From assembly GCF_900187265.1 (NCBI RefSeq), contig NZ_LT906450.1, positions 4,765,444-4,829,443 of the forward strand: DNA of 64,000 bases. Direction: 5' to 3'. This stretch comes from Rhodococcus rhodochrous (GTDB taxonomy: Bacteria > Actinomycetota > Actinomycetes > Mycobacteriales > Mycobacteriaceae). The notes beneath the pieces are model-generated. The model was not told the origin of the DNA. It did no database searches and saw only the letters and a list, made by a program, of their open reading frames with translations. Made by a program: the position numbers and the translations under genes. Below, piece by piece: positions 8,415 to 16,304 of the stretch. Numbering within the stretch: position 1 is the stretch's first letter; every line of letters starts with the position of its first letter.

Positions 8415-9275
8415 GTGGCAGTGGCAGTGGAAAAGGTAGGCGTGATCGGCGGCGGCACCATGGGTGCCGGTATCGCCGAGGTGTGCGCCAAGGCCGGTAG
8501 CGACGTCCTCGTCAAGGAGACCACCGAGGAGTTCGCCGCCGCGGCGCGCGAGCGTCTGAAGAAGTCGATCGGACGTGGCGTCAAGTCCGGCAAGATCACG
8601 CAGGAGGACGCCGACGCGGTCCTCGGACGGATCCGCGTCACGCTCGACCTGAACGAGTTCGCCGACCGCGACCTCGTCGTCGAGGCCGCACCCGAGATCG
8701 AGTCGCTCAAGGTGGAGATCTTCTCCGAGCTCGACAAGATCGTGAAGCCCGAGGGCATCCTCGCCACCAACACGTCGTCGATCCCCGTCATCAAAATGGC
8801 GCAGGCGACGCAGCGGCCCGGCAAGGTCGTGGGCGTGCACTTCTTCAACCCGGTGCCGGTGATGCCGCTCGTCGAGATCATCTCGGCGCTCACCACCGAC
8901 GAGGCCACCGCCGACACGGTGTTCGACTACGCGAAGAACACCCTCGGCAAGACGGCCGTGCGCGCGGGCGACCGTGCAGGCTTCATCGTCAACGCCCTGC
9001 TCATCCCGTACCTGTGCTCGGCAGTGCGCATGCTCGAGTCGGGATACGCGACGAAGGAAGACATCGACGCCGCGATGAAGGGTGGCTGCGGCTACCCGAT
9101 GGGTCCGCTGACCCTCATCGACACCGTCGGCCTCGACATCACCCTCAACGCCGCGCAGTCGCTGTACGACGAGTTCGCCGAGCCGCACTACGCACCCCCG
9201 GCACTGCTGCGTCGCATGGTCGACGCGGGTCGCCTGGGTCGCAAGACCGGCGAGGGCTTCTACAGCTACAAGTAG
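8415..9275 (+). CDS. fadB2: 3-hydroxybutyryl-CoA dehydrogenase
   Basis: A 286-residue NAD(P)-dependent 3-hydroxyacyl-CoA dehydrogenase that interconverts acetoacetyl-CoA and 3-hydroxybutyryl-CoA. The Rossmann motif GVIGGGTMGAGIAEV is at residues 9-23. The catalytic His and its surroundings are in VGVHFFNPVPVMPLVEI, and the C-terminal domain carries GFIVNALLIPYL and GPLTLIDTVGLD. The length matches mycobacterial FadB2. The GTG start at 8415 has AGGAGT upstream and the first codons repeat GTG-GCA, so the exact start could shift by six bases. The end of this gene and its terminator occur again at 14341-14409. Confidence 0.92.
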   Translation: MAVAVEKVGVIGGGTMGAGIAEVCAKAGSDVLVKETTEEFAAAARERLKKSIGRGVKSGKITQEDADAVLGRIRVTLDLNEFADRDLVVEAAPEIESLKVEIFSELDKIVKPEGILATNTSSIPVIKMAQATQRPGKVVGVHFFNPVPVMPLVEIISALTTDEATADTVFDYAKNTLGKTAVRAGDRAGFIVNALLIPYLCSAVRMLESGYATKEDIDAAMKGGCGYPMGPLTLIDTVGLDITLNAAQSLYDEFAEPHYAPPALLRRMVDAGRLGRKTGEGFYSYK

Positions 9276-9334
9276 GCCTCACTCGGACGCCCCTGCCGTT
9301 CCTTCTCGGAACGGCAGGGGCGTCTGCGTATCCG
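9266..9334 (+). repeat. Direct repeat, copy 1: end of the 3-hydroxybutyryl-CoA dehydrogenase gene plus its terminator
   Basis: These 69 bases recur at 14341-14409 (constant offset 5075) with three differences. The copy covers the last codons of the dehydrogenase gene, the stop codon and the whole hairpin. The two copies bracket the first secretion cassette and look like the footprint of a tandem duplication that began inside the end of this gene. Confidence 0.85.
9286..9324 (+). terminator. Strong terminator after the 3-hydroxybutyryl-CoA dehydrogenase gene
   Basis: A perfect 17-bp inverted repeat (9286-9302 and 9308-9324) with a five-base loop follows the stop codon by 10 bases. No long T run follows. 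Because the hairpin is symmetric it would also stop transcription coming the other way. A second copy with three substitutions lies at 14361-14399. Confidence 0.8.
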
Positions 9335-9345
9335 GAACAGCCGGG

Positions 9346-9426
9346 AGGTACGCAACAACAGTTCCGGGTTCGCAACACTGCCGGTAACTGCCGGCGTTGC
9401 GAACCTTCATCACGTGTTGCGTACCT
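9346..9426. repeat. 81-bp double-dyad element, copy 1
   Basis: The element is strictly symmetric: a 12-base outer arm (AGGTACGCAACA), 9 bases, a 10-base inner arm (GGTTCGCAAC), a 19-base centre, the reverse complement of the inner arm, 9 bases, and the reverse complement of the outer arm. Both arm pairs are perfect here. It therefore carries four GGTWCGCAAC sites, two on each strand, with 20 bp between successive sites. Copies are at 14065, 14814 and 18705, all 81 bp. This copy stands between the dehydrogenase terminator and the first EspC-like gene, ending 77 bp before its start. Confidence 0.9.
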
Positions 9427-9503
9427 CGCGTACGACCGATGTCTGTCGCCTTCTGCTATCGTCCCGACCCGGACGTATCGGGGGATTCTGTCGGGGGGCA
9501 GTG

Positions 9504-9803
9504 GTGACATTGCACGTAGATCCTGAAGCGCTGCGCACATTCGCAACCTTCGTTGCGGACACCGCCGACGCGATGAACGACTGGGACGTCGGCGAACCGT
9601 ATGCCGTGTCGCAATCAGCACTTCCCGGAACAGAATTCGCGGCCGTCTGCGCACGAGCCTTCACCGCCACCGATCAAGCACTCGGCAACGTGTGCAGTCG
9701 CCTGCGCGAGATCGTCGACATCACCGACGGCGCCGCGAACGACTACGTCGTCGCAGAGACGGACTTCGTGGCTGCACTCTCGGCGATGGATCAGCACGGA
9801 TGA
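9504..9803 (+). CDS. EspC-like type VII secretion target, copy 1
   Basis: A 99-residue small helical protein. It starts like EspC-family ESX substrates (VDPEALRTFATFVADTADAM) and ends with a helix carrying YVVAE at residues 81-85, which fits the YxxxD/E secretion signal of type VII substrates. It lacks a signal peptide. The GTG at 9504 follows a G-rich ribosome-binding sequence (9493-9498); a GTG at 9501 is an alternative but lies too close to it. The stop overlaps the next start (ATGA), so the protein is probably made in step with the WXG effector and forms a heterodimer with it. No ESX core genes are in the window. The second copy at 15010-15309 is identical in protein. Confidence 0.75.
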   Translation: MTLHVDPEALRTFATFVADTADAMNDWDVGEPYAVSQSALPGTEFAAVCARAFTATDQALGNVCSRLREIVDITDGAANDYVVAETDFVAALSAMDQHG

Positions 9804-10780
9804 GACCGGGAGTCGCCGCCATCCGGTCCTGGAATCCCGACGCGCTGCGAATCACCGCCGACCACCTCGACGTGCTCGTCGACACACTCGACGACCGCAT
9901 GAAAGGTCTGCTCACCGAGCAGGATGTGCTCGCCGAGCGATGGTCCGGCGACGCCGCGCGTGCCGCCGCCGCGCGAGTGGTCCGCGAACGCTCATTGGGC
10001 AGCGCCATCGCCGAAGCCCTCCTGCAGGTCGCGGAGGCGTACCGCACCGGCGCGTGGCTCGTCGAAGGCACCCGCCTGCACCTCCTGTCGGTCGTGGGCG
10101 GCGCCGAACAGTCCGGGTTCACCGTGCACGACGACGGCACCGTCGACCCCTCCGACCAGATCCAGATCCTCTCGGCGATGCTGCCGGCCGAAGCCGTCGC
10201 AGAGGCCCGTGCACGTCTCGAACACGAAGCAACGGAACTGACCCACGCCGTCACCGGCGCTCTCGAACAGGCGTCGCGAGCCGCGACGGAAACTGCCGAT
10301 CGCATCACCGCCGCCGTTGCGGTACTCGAAGCAGCCCGGGATGCCGCGGCGCCGGGGAAGGTCGTGCAGAACGAGAACGGCGAGTTCTCCTGGTGGCCTG
10401 ACTGGGCAGCTACGACGGCAGCCTCCACCATCGGCGTGATGGCCGACGGAACGAAAGAGGGTCTTACAGCGGCAGCAACAGCGTCCGGTGACGACCTCGC
10501 CCGTGGAGTCGCGCAAAAGCTCGGGCCGGCTGGGGCGGCACTCGGAGTGGTCCCAGCGATAGTCAACGACATCGAAGGAGGGATGCATCCTGCCGAGGCA
10601 GTCGTAACAGAAGGCGCCGGCGCTGCGCTCGGCTACTGGGGCGGCCTGAAGGCCGGAGCTTTTGTTGGATCCCTTGTCGCGCCGGGGATCGGAACCGCAG
10701 TCGGACTGGTGGCGGGCGCGGTGGCCGGCGCTTCCATTTCCTGGTTGACCTCCAAGGTTCTACAAGCAGCACTGCATTGA
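9800..10780 (+). CDS. WXG-domain effector with glycine-rich hydrophobic C-terminus (variant A)
   Basis: A 326-residue protein. Residues 1-100 are predicted helical and contain a WSG motif at residues 48-50, the WXG turn of type VII substrates. Residues 100-203 include a long charged helical stretch. Residues 204-326 are rich in Gly and Ala, with a hydrophobic region at about 272-315 containing GxxxG-type spacing (for example PGIGTAVGLVAGAVAG). That tail could insert into a membrane, as in pore-forming bacteriocins, but no catalytic motif is visible. Residues 1-203 equal those of the copy at 15306-16304 except Met127/Ile127, while the tails are only partly alike. I infer a type VII-secreted effector with a swappable tail. 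Confidence 0.7.
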   Translation: MRPGVAAIRSWNPDALRITADHLDVLVDTLDDRMKGLLTEQDVLAERWSGDAARAAAARVVRERSLGSAIAEALLQVAEAYRTGAWLVEGTRLHLLSVVGGAEQSGFTVHDDGTVDPSDQIQILSAMLPAEAVAEARARLEHEATELTHAVTGALEQASRAATETADRITAAVAVLEAARDAAAPGKVVQNENGEFSWWPDWAATTAASTIGVMADGTKEGLTAAATASGDDLARGVAQKLGPAGAALGVVPAIVNDIEGGMHPAEAVVTEGAGAALGYWGGLKAGAFVGSLVAPGIGTAVGLVAGAVAGASISWLTSKVLQAALH

Positions 10781-10821
10781 TTCGAGTCGTCCACCGCGTT
10801 GAAAGGAACAGGGCCAGACTT

Positions 10822-11745
10822 ATGCAACACCAGCACCCGACGATGCCCGTCGGCCTTCCGGACGACAACCAGGCATGGCCTCAGTGCCTTCGCTGCACAG
10901 ATGCCGTTTTCTCCGTCGCCATGTTCAGTCTTGCAATCCTTCTCGCATACTCGTCTTTCCAGGGCGCCGAGCGTGGGGACGCTACCTACTTCGTCGGCTT
11001 CGCAGGTGGAACAGCACTAGCAATTTCGCTCTTCATCATCGGCATCCGTGATGCCGGAATCCGATATCTCGGGTTATCCCGGTCGATTACGGTTCATGAG
11101 GATCCCGTGCGAGGACGCGGCTTGGCGATCCCGGTTCGAAAATCGAACACCCGGATCCTCTCGGGAATCCTTTTCGGCACCGCCGCATATGGTGCTTCCG
11201 CTTCACTTGGATGGTTCCTGGGATTCGGCGAGTCCCTGATGCCTTCCGGTCGCGACACACTCCCCGGTGCCGTGCTTCTACTCGCCGGTGCAATCGTCAT
11301 GACCGCTCTTGCGCTCTTTGTCTTCGCCTTCCGCGCAACAACCGAATTAAGGATCTTTCCGTCCGGGGTGGAGCGACTTCGGAGGCGACGATCATTCCTC
11401 TCTGTACGAGATGATTCGACTTTCCTACCCTGGGACGATATCGGTCGCATAGAACCCAGGGAACTACCACCACGTACAGGATCCGCGGGTCGGCCGATCA
11501 TCCACCTTTACAGCGCAACTGGAGCCGACACTTCGAGCACCGGGCATGATTCGACCCACCCCGTAAGCATTACAGCGCATCAACTGGTGGCGGAGCCGAA
11601 CACACTTTTCGCGCTTCTCGAACACCTACGGACGAATCCGGATCAGCGGAGCTATGTAGGACAAAGGGGGGCAGTCGAACTGCTCCGCCCTCCCCCGCTT
11701 CGAAAACGGCTTCGTGAAGCCAGAATTGCTCACACGACGCGGTGA
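10822..11745 (+). CDS. Four-TM membrane protein of the cassette family (candidate immunity protein A)
   Basis: A 307-residue membrane protein of a family I do not recognise. Four hydrophobic helices lie at about residues 27-45, 55-75, 112-134 and 147-170, followed by a soluble C-terminal domain of about 135 residues. Family marks are WPQxLR near the N-terminus, VEPNTLFALL-type sequence (AEPNTLFALLEHL here), and RPPPLRKRLREAR at the end. Paralogues are the IS-broken gene at 11870-14066 and the genes at 16301 and 17786. It follows the effector directly, so an immunity or partner role is the natural inference. The ATG at 10822 is chosen; a TTG at 10777 overlapping the effector stop (TTGA) would add 15 residues. 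Confidence 0.65.
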   Translation: MQHQHPTMPVGLPDDNQAWPQCLRCTDAVFSVAMFSLAILLAYSSFQGAERGDATYFVGFAGGTALAISLFIIGIRDAGIRYLGLSRSITVHEDPVRGRGLAIPVRKSNTRILSGILFGTAAYGASASLGWFLGFGESLMPSGRDTLPGAVLLLAGAIVMTALALFVFAFRATTELRIFPSGVERLRRRRSFLSVRDDSTFLPWDDIGRIEPRELPPRTGSAGRPIIHLYSATGADTSSTGHDSTHPVSITAHQLVAEPNTLFALLEHLRTNPDQRSYVGQRGAVELLRPPPLRKRLREARIAHTTR

Positions 11746-11980
11746 GGAAACACGTAGGTTGCGCGCGGACGCGTCAGAGAATCCACCGGCCGGAGTCCCA
11801 GGTCATTTCGCGGTTTCAGGTCTTGGCCAGTAGGTGTGGAAATGATCTCACCCCTCACGTACGAGCGAGGTGCTTGTTGAAGCGAGGAAAAAAGTTCGGA
11901 CACCTGACGAACTTGTCGACAACATCCGATCGACGCCATCCGAAGCGCCCTGGCCACAACCGCTCAGGATAGTGCCACTA

Positions 11981-13209
11981 GTGCCGCACCCGTGAACCTT
12001 TGCCCGTTCTGGCCGACACGCCGACCGGTTGCGGCGTGTCGGCCACGGGATCGGTCAGCCTGGTCGAGTGGCAGAACGAGTACGCGTGCGAGAGATCGGT
12101 GACGACGAAGGCAGACGGCTGGTACGGATCATCCGCCGCGGCACCGGATCGGTGGTGACCTGGCGGCGCGCCCAGATGGTCCTGCTCTCGGCCCAGGGCA
12201 TGCCGGTACCGAAGATCGCCGAGGTCAGCTTCACCAGCGCCGACCGGGTCCGTGATGTCATCCACAACTTCAACGCCGACGGATTCGACTCGCTGTACCC
12301 GAAGTACGCCGGCGGCCGGCCGAAAAAGTTCACCCTGCCGGAGCGCCGGGAGATCAAGAAGATCGCCAAGTCCGCCCCCGCCGAGCACGATCTGCCGTTC
12401 TCGACCTGGAGTCTGACCAAACTCGCCGAGTTCCTGGTCGCCGAGGGGGTGGTCGACGACATCAGCCACGAGGGTCTGCGCGTGCTGCTCCGCGAGGAGG
12501 GTGTCTCCTTTCAAAAAGTGAAGACCTGGAAGAGATCTCGGGACCCCGATTACGCGGTGAAGAAGGCTCGGGTCGAACACCTGTATGCCATCGCCGATGG
12601 CGATGTCGTGTCCGATCCCGATGAGCCACAGGCGATCTTCTGTCTCGACGAGTTCGGTCCCTTGAATCTGCAGCCGCATCCGGGCCGGCAGTGGGCGCAG
12701 CGTGGCGGCAGGCACAAGGACCCGGACCGGGAGCCGCGGCGCCGGCGGCGGGCGACCTACACCCGTCCGAACGGGGTGCGGCATCTGTTCGCCGCGTACG
12801 ACCTGGGCAAGGACAAGCTGTACGGGCACGTCAAGACGACGAAGAACCGCTCCACGTTCCTCGAGTTCTGCCGTTACCTGCGCACTCTTTACCCGGCGGA
12901 GGTTCGTATCGCGATCGTGTGCGACAACTTCTCGCCGCACCTGACCACGAGGAAGTGCCAACGGGTCGGTCTGTGGGCAGAGGCGAACAACGTCGAGATC
13001 GCGTACACCCCGACGAACAGTTCGTGGCTCAACCGGATCGAGGCGCAGTTCACCGCGCTGCGGTACTTCGCGCTCGATGGCACCGACCACGGCAGTCACC
13101 GGGAGCAAGCGTCGATGATCCGTCGCTACATCATCTGGCGCAACAAGCACGCCGAGGATCAACAGCTACGGGAGATCGTCGACAGGGCAAACGTTGCGTG
13201 ATGCGGCAC
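11981..13209 (+). mobile_element. IS630-family insertion sequence
   Basis: A 1229-bp element with one transposase gene. The ends are imperfect inverted repeats of about 29 bp that agree perfectly over the outer eight bases (GTGCCGCA) and again over TTTGCCC further in. It is flanked by TA on both sides (11979-11980 and 13210-13211), the target duplication typical of IS630/Tc1 elements. It sits in a cassette-family membrane protein gene. The transposase frame is intact, so the element may still be active. Confidence 0.92.
12068..13201 (+). CDS. IS630-family transposase
   Basis: A 377-residue DDE transposase. The N-terminal region holds helix-turn-helix segments (RRAQMVLLSAQGMPVPKIAE). The catalytic acids are visible in FCLDEFG, VCDNFSPH and LNRIEAQF, the last two separated by 38 residues. 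YTPTNSSWLNRIE is the familiar IS630 C-terminal signature. The frame is complete and ends only eight bases before the element's end. The GTG at 12068 is the most likely start; earlier codons in frame lie too close to the left terminal repeat. Confidence 0.9.
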   Translation: MAERVRVREIGDDEGRRLVRIIRRGTGSVVTWRRAQMVLLSAQGMPVPKIAEVSFTSADRVRDVIHNFNADGFDSLYPKYAGGRPKKFTLPERREIKKIAKSAPAEHDLPFSTWSLTKLAEFLVAEGVVDDISHEGLRVLLREEGVSFQKVKTWKRSRDPDYAVKKARVEHLYAIADGDVVSDPDEPQAIFCLDEFGPLNLQPHPGRQWAQRGGRHKDPDREPRRRRRATYTRPNGVRHLFAAYDLGKDKLYGHVKTTKNRSTFLEFCRYLRTLYPAEVRIAIVCDNFSPHLTTRKCQRVGLWAEANNVEIAYTPTNSSWLNRIEAQFTALRYFALDGTDHGSHREQASMIRRYIIWRNKHAEDQQLREIVDRANVA

Positions 13210-14064
13210 TAGTTCTGTCGATTGCGCTGCTTATCGCAGCTTGCGTGAGCTTCGCATTCGTCCAGGACACGATCCGAACGAACGACTTCCAAGTCACACT
13301 CGGTGCGGCAGGCGGCTCGATTGCGCTGTTCGTCATCGCCCGATCCTCGTTTCGGCGTGCGGGTCTTCGGGACCTTCGACCGCACCGGGACATCAGATTT
13401 CGTCACGATCGCGACCGCGGTCCGGGTATCAGCATCCCAACACGAAGAACCGAAGTGTGGACAACAGTCGCAGTCATGCTGGGGTTGGCCGCCTATGGTT
13501 CCGCAGCAGCATTCACATGGCACAGCGGCCTCGGCGAAGCACTGTTGCCGATCAACCGAGACAACAGTGAGAGTGCCCTCTTCATAGCGGTATGCGCCGC
13601 CGGCATGGGCCTGATCGCGGTCCTGATCGTCTCCATCCGTTTCGAGACGACCCTGTACATCAGCCCACGAGGTGTACGCCGCTACGTACGTCGTCGAGTC
13701 TTCTTCAAAAAACAGGTATTCGACATCTCCCTGTCCTGGGAAGGTATTGCCCGGATTGGGGTAGGTAGCCTCGGAGTCGGTGGTGGAACTACGGTCCACC
13801 CGGTAATCGATCTTCATACGAACGAACCGATTCCACCAGAAGCTCGGACTCGACATGATTCGGAGTGTCGAGTGGCGGTCATGGCCCACCAGCTCGCTGT
13901 GGAGCCCAACACTCTGTTCGCGCTTTTGGAACGTCTGGTAGAGAATCCGTGCGATCGCGAACTCCTCACGAAATCCGATGCAGTCGAACTCTTGTGCCCT
14001 CCGCCGCTGCGGGAACGATTCCGCGCAGCACGCAAGCCGTCGCGTCAGCACGGGAACAGCCGGT

Positions 14065-14145
14065 AGGTACGCAACAGCAACATCGGGTTCGCAACGCGGC
14101 CAGTAACTGACGGCGTTGCGAACCCTCACTGCATGTTGCGTACCT
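14065..14145. repeat. 81-bp double-dyad element, copy 2
   Basis: Same architecture as copy 1, with perfect outer (12-base) and inner (10-base) arms; the intervening bases differ. Its first bases contain the stop codon of the interrupted membrane protein gene. It closes the first cassette. Beyond it lie the remnants of a third cassette. Confidence 0.9.
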
Positions 14146-14198
14146 CGATCCCCTGCCGCAGCAAGTGACGACCGGTTCGTCACCCCAGAGACAGCGCC

Positions 14199-14341
14199 GC
14201 CACGCCGTACACATTCAAAATGATTCAGGGAGTTGTAGTGACAGCCGGACACAACCGACCTTCTGGGACCGACTTTGCGAGAACGATTCCGGATGGCACG
14301 CCACCAGGAGGCGTCTCGATGAACGCTTCGATTCAGACGAC
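14199..14341 (+). pseudogene. Remnant of a third secretion cassette (effector tail, deleted membrane protein, start of LpqN-like gene)
   Basis: About 140 bases align in pieces to the second cassette. 14199-14245 matches the end of the variant D effector gene and the start of its membrane protein gene (16263-16309), with one inserted base near 14228 that removes the effector stop. The sequence then jumps to a block, 14284-14341, that matches 17210-17267 with one substitution; this is the end of the membrane protein gene and the first codons of the LpqN-like gene. About 900 bases of the membrane protein gene are missing. The block fuses directly to the repeated end of the dehydrogenase gene. 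Nothing here should be functional. Confidence 0.75.
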
Positions 14342-14409
14342 TACAAGTAGGCCTCACTCGGACACCCCTGCCGTTCCTTCTCGGAACGGCGGGGGCGTCT
14401 GTGTATCCG
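14341..14409 (+). repeat. Direct repeat, copy 2: dehydrogenase end and terminator
   Basis: This matches 9266-9334 with three substitutions. It includes a second version of the terminator hairpin at 14361-14399, with one mismatch and one wobble pair in the stem. In this copy the hairpin lies inside the last codons of the convergent monooxygenase-like gene. This is probably the original arrangement beside the dehydrogenase gene before the duplication. Confidence 0.85.
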
Positions 14410-14683
14410 CACCCTCGATCTCGTACCGGCGCCCGATACCGACGGTCAGCCGTCCCCACTCACTGCGGGCCACCCGCGTTCGATGCATCTCGAACGCGGT
14501 GACGTCGACGAAGGTTTCCTCGACGCGCCACACCATAGGGTCGTCGGTCGGCAGGACTTCGAACGAGACACAACCGGGTTCGGCGCGCGTCAGGTCAATA
14601 TGACACTGCAGATGGCCGAGCATGATCTCACGCTCGGCCTCGCTGTGGCACAGCAGTTCTCCCCTGAGACGGACGTAGGACAT
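14354..14683 (-). CDS. Putative antibiotic biosynthesis monooxygenase (ABM) domain protein
   Basis: A 109-residue protein resembling single-domain ABM/YgiN-type proteins, which form ferredoxin-like dimers and oxidise quinol-like substrates or act as heme-handling proteins. The family pattern is visible in EPGCVSFEVLPTDDPMVW followed by EETFVDVTAFEMH. The last 18 residues are encoded through the terminator repeat and look non-conserved. The ATG at 14683 has AAGGAG upstream. It is the only non-cassette gene inside the island and is oriented against its neighbours. Confidence 0.65.
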   Translation of the reverse strand: MSYVRLRGELLCHSEAEREIMLGHLQCHIDLTRAEPGCVSFEVLPTDDPMVWRVEETFVDVTAFEMHRTRVARSEWGRLTVGIGRRYEIEGADTQTPPPFREGTAGVSE

Positions 14684-14813
14684 CTCGGCTCCTTCCACGG
14701 CACCCCGACCGATCTCTGCTACCGTCACGCGCGGCGTATCGGAGAATTCAGTCGGAGGGTAGACGATTTCGCGCAGCACGCACCTCGTCACGCCAGCGCG
14801 CACACAACCGGGA

Positions 14814-14894
14814 GGTACGCAACAACAGTTCCGGGTTCGCAACACGGCCAGCAACTGCCGGCGTTGCGAACCTTCACTACGTGTTGCGTACCTC
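14814..14894. repeat. 81-bp double-dyad element, copy 3
   Basis: Perfect outer and inner arms; it is the closest relative of copy 1 (only a few changes, all outside the arms). It lies upstream of the second EspC-like gene and ends 115 bp before its start. The extra distance compared with copy 1 comes from about 38 additional bases at 14911-14957 that are absent from the first cassette. Confidence 0.9.
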
Positions 14895-15009
14895 GCGTAC
14901 GACCGATGCCCCGCTCGAAGTCGCCCGACGGTCCGCTCCGGCTCCGTGAGGGCGCCGTCTGCTATCGTCCCGACCCGGACGTATCGGGGGATTCTGTCGG
15001 GGGGCAGTG

Positions 15010-15309
15010 GTGACATTGCACGTAGATCCTGAAGCGCTGCGCACATTCGCAACCTTCGTTGCGGACACCGCCGACGCGATGAACGACTGGGACGTCGGCG
15101 AACCGTATGCCGTGTCGCAATCAGCACTTCCCGGAACAGAATTCGCGGCCGTCTGCGCACGAGCCTTCACCGCCACCGATCAAGCACTCGGCAACGTGTG
15201 CAGTCGCCTGCGCGAGATCGTCGACATCACCGACGGCGCCGCGAACGACTACGTCGTCGCAGAGACGGACTTCGTGGCTGCACTCTCGGCGATGGATCAG
15301 CACGGATGA
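15010..15309 (+). CDS. EspC-like type VII secretion target, copy 2
   Basis: The 99-residue product is identical to that of 9504-9803, including the YVVAE signal at residues 81-85. The DNA is also identical, as is the upstream sequence back to 14958. The start is the GTG at 15010 (alternative GTG at 15007), and the stop overlaps the effector start by ATGA. Confidence 0.75.
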   Translation: MTLHVDPEALRTFATFVADTADAMNDWDVGEPYAVSQSALPGTEFAAVCARAFTATDQALGNVCSRLREIVDITDGAANDYVVAETDFVAALSAMDQHG

Positions 15310-16304
15310 GACCGGGAGTCGCCGCCATCCGGTCCTGGAATCCCGACGCGCTGCGAATCACCGCCGACCACCTCGACGTGCTCGTCGACACACTCGACGA
15401 CCGCATGAAAGGTCTGCTCACCGAGCAGGATGTGCTCGCCGAGCGATGGTCCGGCGACGCCGCGCGTGCCGCCGCCGCGCGAGTGGTCCGCGAACGCTCA
15501 TTGGGCAGCGCCATCGCCGAAGCCCTCCTGCAGGTCGCGGAGGCGTACCGCACCGGCGCGTGGCTCGTCGAAGGCACCCGCCTGCACCTCCTGTCGGTCG
15601 TGGGCGGCGCCGAACAGTCCGGGTTCACCGTGCACGACGACGGCACCGTCGACCCCTCCGACCAGATCCAGATCCTCTCGGCGATACTGCCGGCCGAAGC
15701 CGTCGCAGAGGCCCGTGCACGTCTCGAACACGAAGCAACGGAACTGACCCACGCCGTCACCGGCGCTCTCGAACAGGCGTCGCGAGCCGCGACGGAAACT
15801 GCCGATCGCATCACCGCCGCCGTTGCGGTACTCGAAGCAGCCCGGGATGCCGCGGCGCCGGGGAAGGTCGTGCAGAACGAGAACGGCGAGTTCTCCTGGT
15901 GGCCTGACTGGGCATCGACCATCGCAGCGTCGACCATCGGCGCAATGTCCGGAGCTACCAAGGAACTCCTGACCGACGCGGCCGTGGCCTCGGGCGACGA
16001 TGTCGCACGCAACATCGCGCGTGGAATGAACCCGGCTGCCGCTGCAGTAGGCACCGTTCCTGCGATCGTCAACGACATCAAGGGAGGCATGGATCCCACC
16101 GAGGCGGTGGTGTCCGAGAGCGCCGGAACCGTTGTCGGCATGGTCGGTGCATTCCTGGCGTCGAAGGGAACTACCGCGGCTATCGGCGCTGCGACCGGCT
16201 CGGTCGTTCCAGGGGTCGGCACCGCCGCCGGCTTCGCTGTCGGGCTTGTGTTCGGGGGCTTTGCCACGTGGTACACATCCAAGAGGATCCAGGAGTTGTG
16301 GTGA
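15306..16304 (+). CDS. WXG-domain effector with glycine-rich hydrophobic C-terminus (variant D)
   Basis: A 332-residue protein. Residues 1-203 equal variant A except Ile127, with WSG at 48-50. From residue 204 it departs, keeping a recognisable framework shared with variant A (TIGxM, TKExLT, VPAIVNDIxGGM, EAVV) but with a different hydrophobic tail at about 272-322 rich in Gly, Ala and Val and ending TWYTSKRIQELW. No enzyme motif is visible. The stop overlaps the next gene's GTG (GTGA), so effector and membrane protein should be co-translated. Confidence 0.7.
   Translation: MRPGVAAIRSWNPDALRITADHLDVLVDTLDDRMKGLLTEQDVLAERWSGDAARAAAARVVRERSLGSAIAEALLQVAEAYRTGAWLVEGTRLHLLSVVGGAEQSGFTVHDDGTVDPSDQIQILSAILPAEAVAEARARLEHEATELTHAVTGALEQASRAATETADRITAAVAVLEAARDAAAPGKVVQNENGEFSWWPDWASTIAASTIGAMSGATKELLTDAAVASGDDVARNIARGMNPAAAAVGTVPAIVNDIKGGMDPTEAVVSESAGTVVGMVGAFLASKGTTAAIGAATGSVVPGVGTAAGFAVGLVFGGFATWYTSKRIQELW

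Larger units (their letters stand above)
11870..14066 (+). pseudogene. Four-TM cassette-family membrane protein interrupted by an IS630-type element (candidate immunity protein B)
   Basis: The gene is split. Codons 1-37 run from a GTG at 11870 to the TA at 11979-11980 and encode a start ending in EAPWPQPLRIVPL, which carries the family WPQxLR motif. Removing the insertion and one copy of the TA target joins this in frame to 13212-14066 (VLSIALLIAACVSFAF onward). The rebuilt protein is about 321 residues, close to its paralogues (305-315), with four TM helices and the C-terminal PPPLRERFRAAR motif. The 3' part could still be translated from a TTG at 13194 inside the insertion end, giving a 290-residue fragment without the first residues. 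The stop codon TAG lies in the start of 81-bp element copy 2. The GTG start is tentative, since no clear ribosome-binding site is seen. Confidence 0.75.

Noticed and set aside
9346-9426. 81-bp element as an integron attC site
   Set aside because: It brackets genes and has paired arms with CAAC/GTTG, but the boxes miss the RYYYAAC/GTTRRRY consensus at one base each, there are no extrahelical bases, the 9-base gaps are too long, and no integrase is in the window.
9346-9426. 81-bp element as an ordinary Rho-independent terminator
   Set aside because: Two copies lie upstream of genes, the arms are interrupted by unpaired 9-base gaps and a 19-base centre, and no T run follows. Termination may be a side effect but does not explain the conserved spacing.
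11742-11972. Small plus-strand open frame before the IS
   Set aside because: It runs in a different frame from the interrupted membrane protein, whose family motif WPQxLR appears only in the frame starting at 11870.
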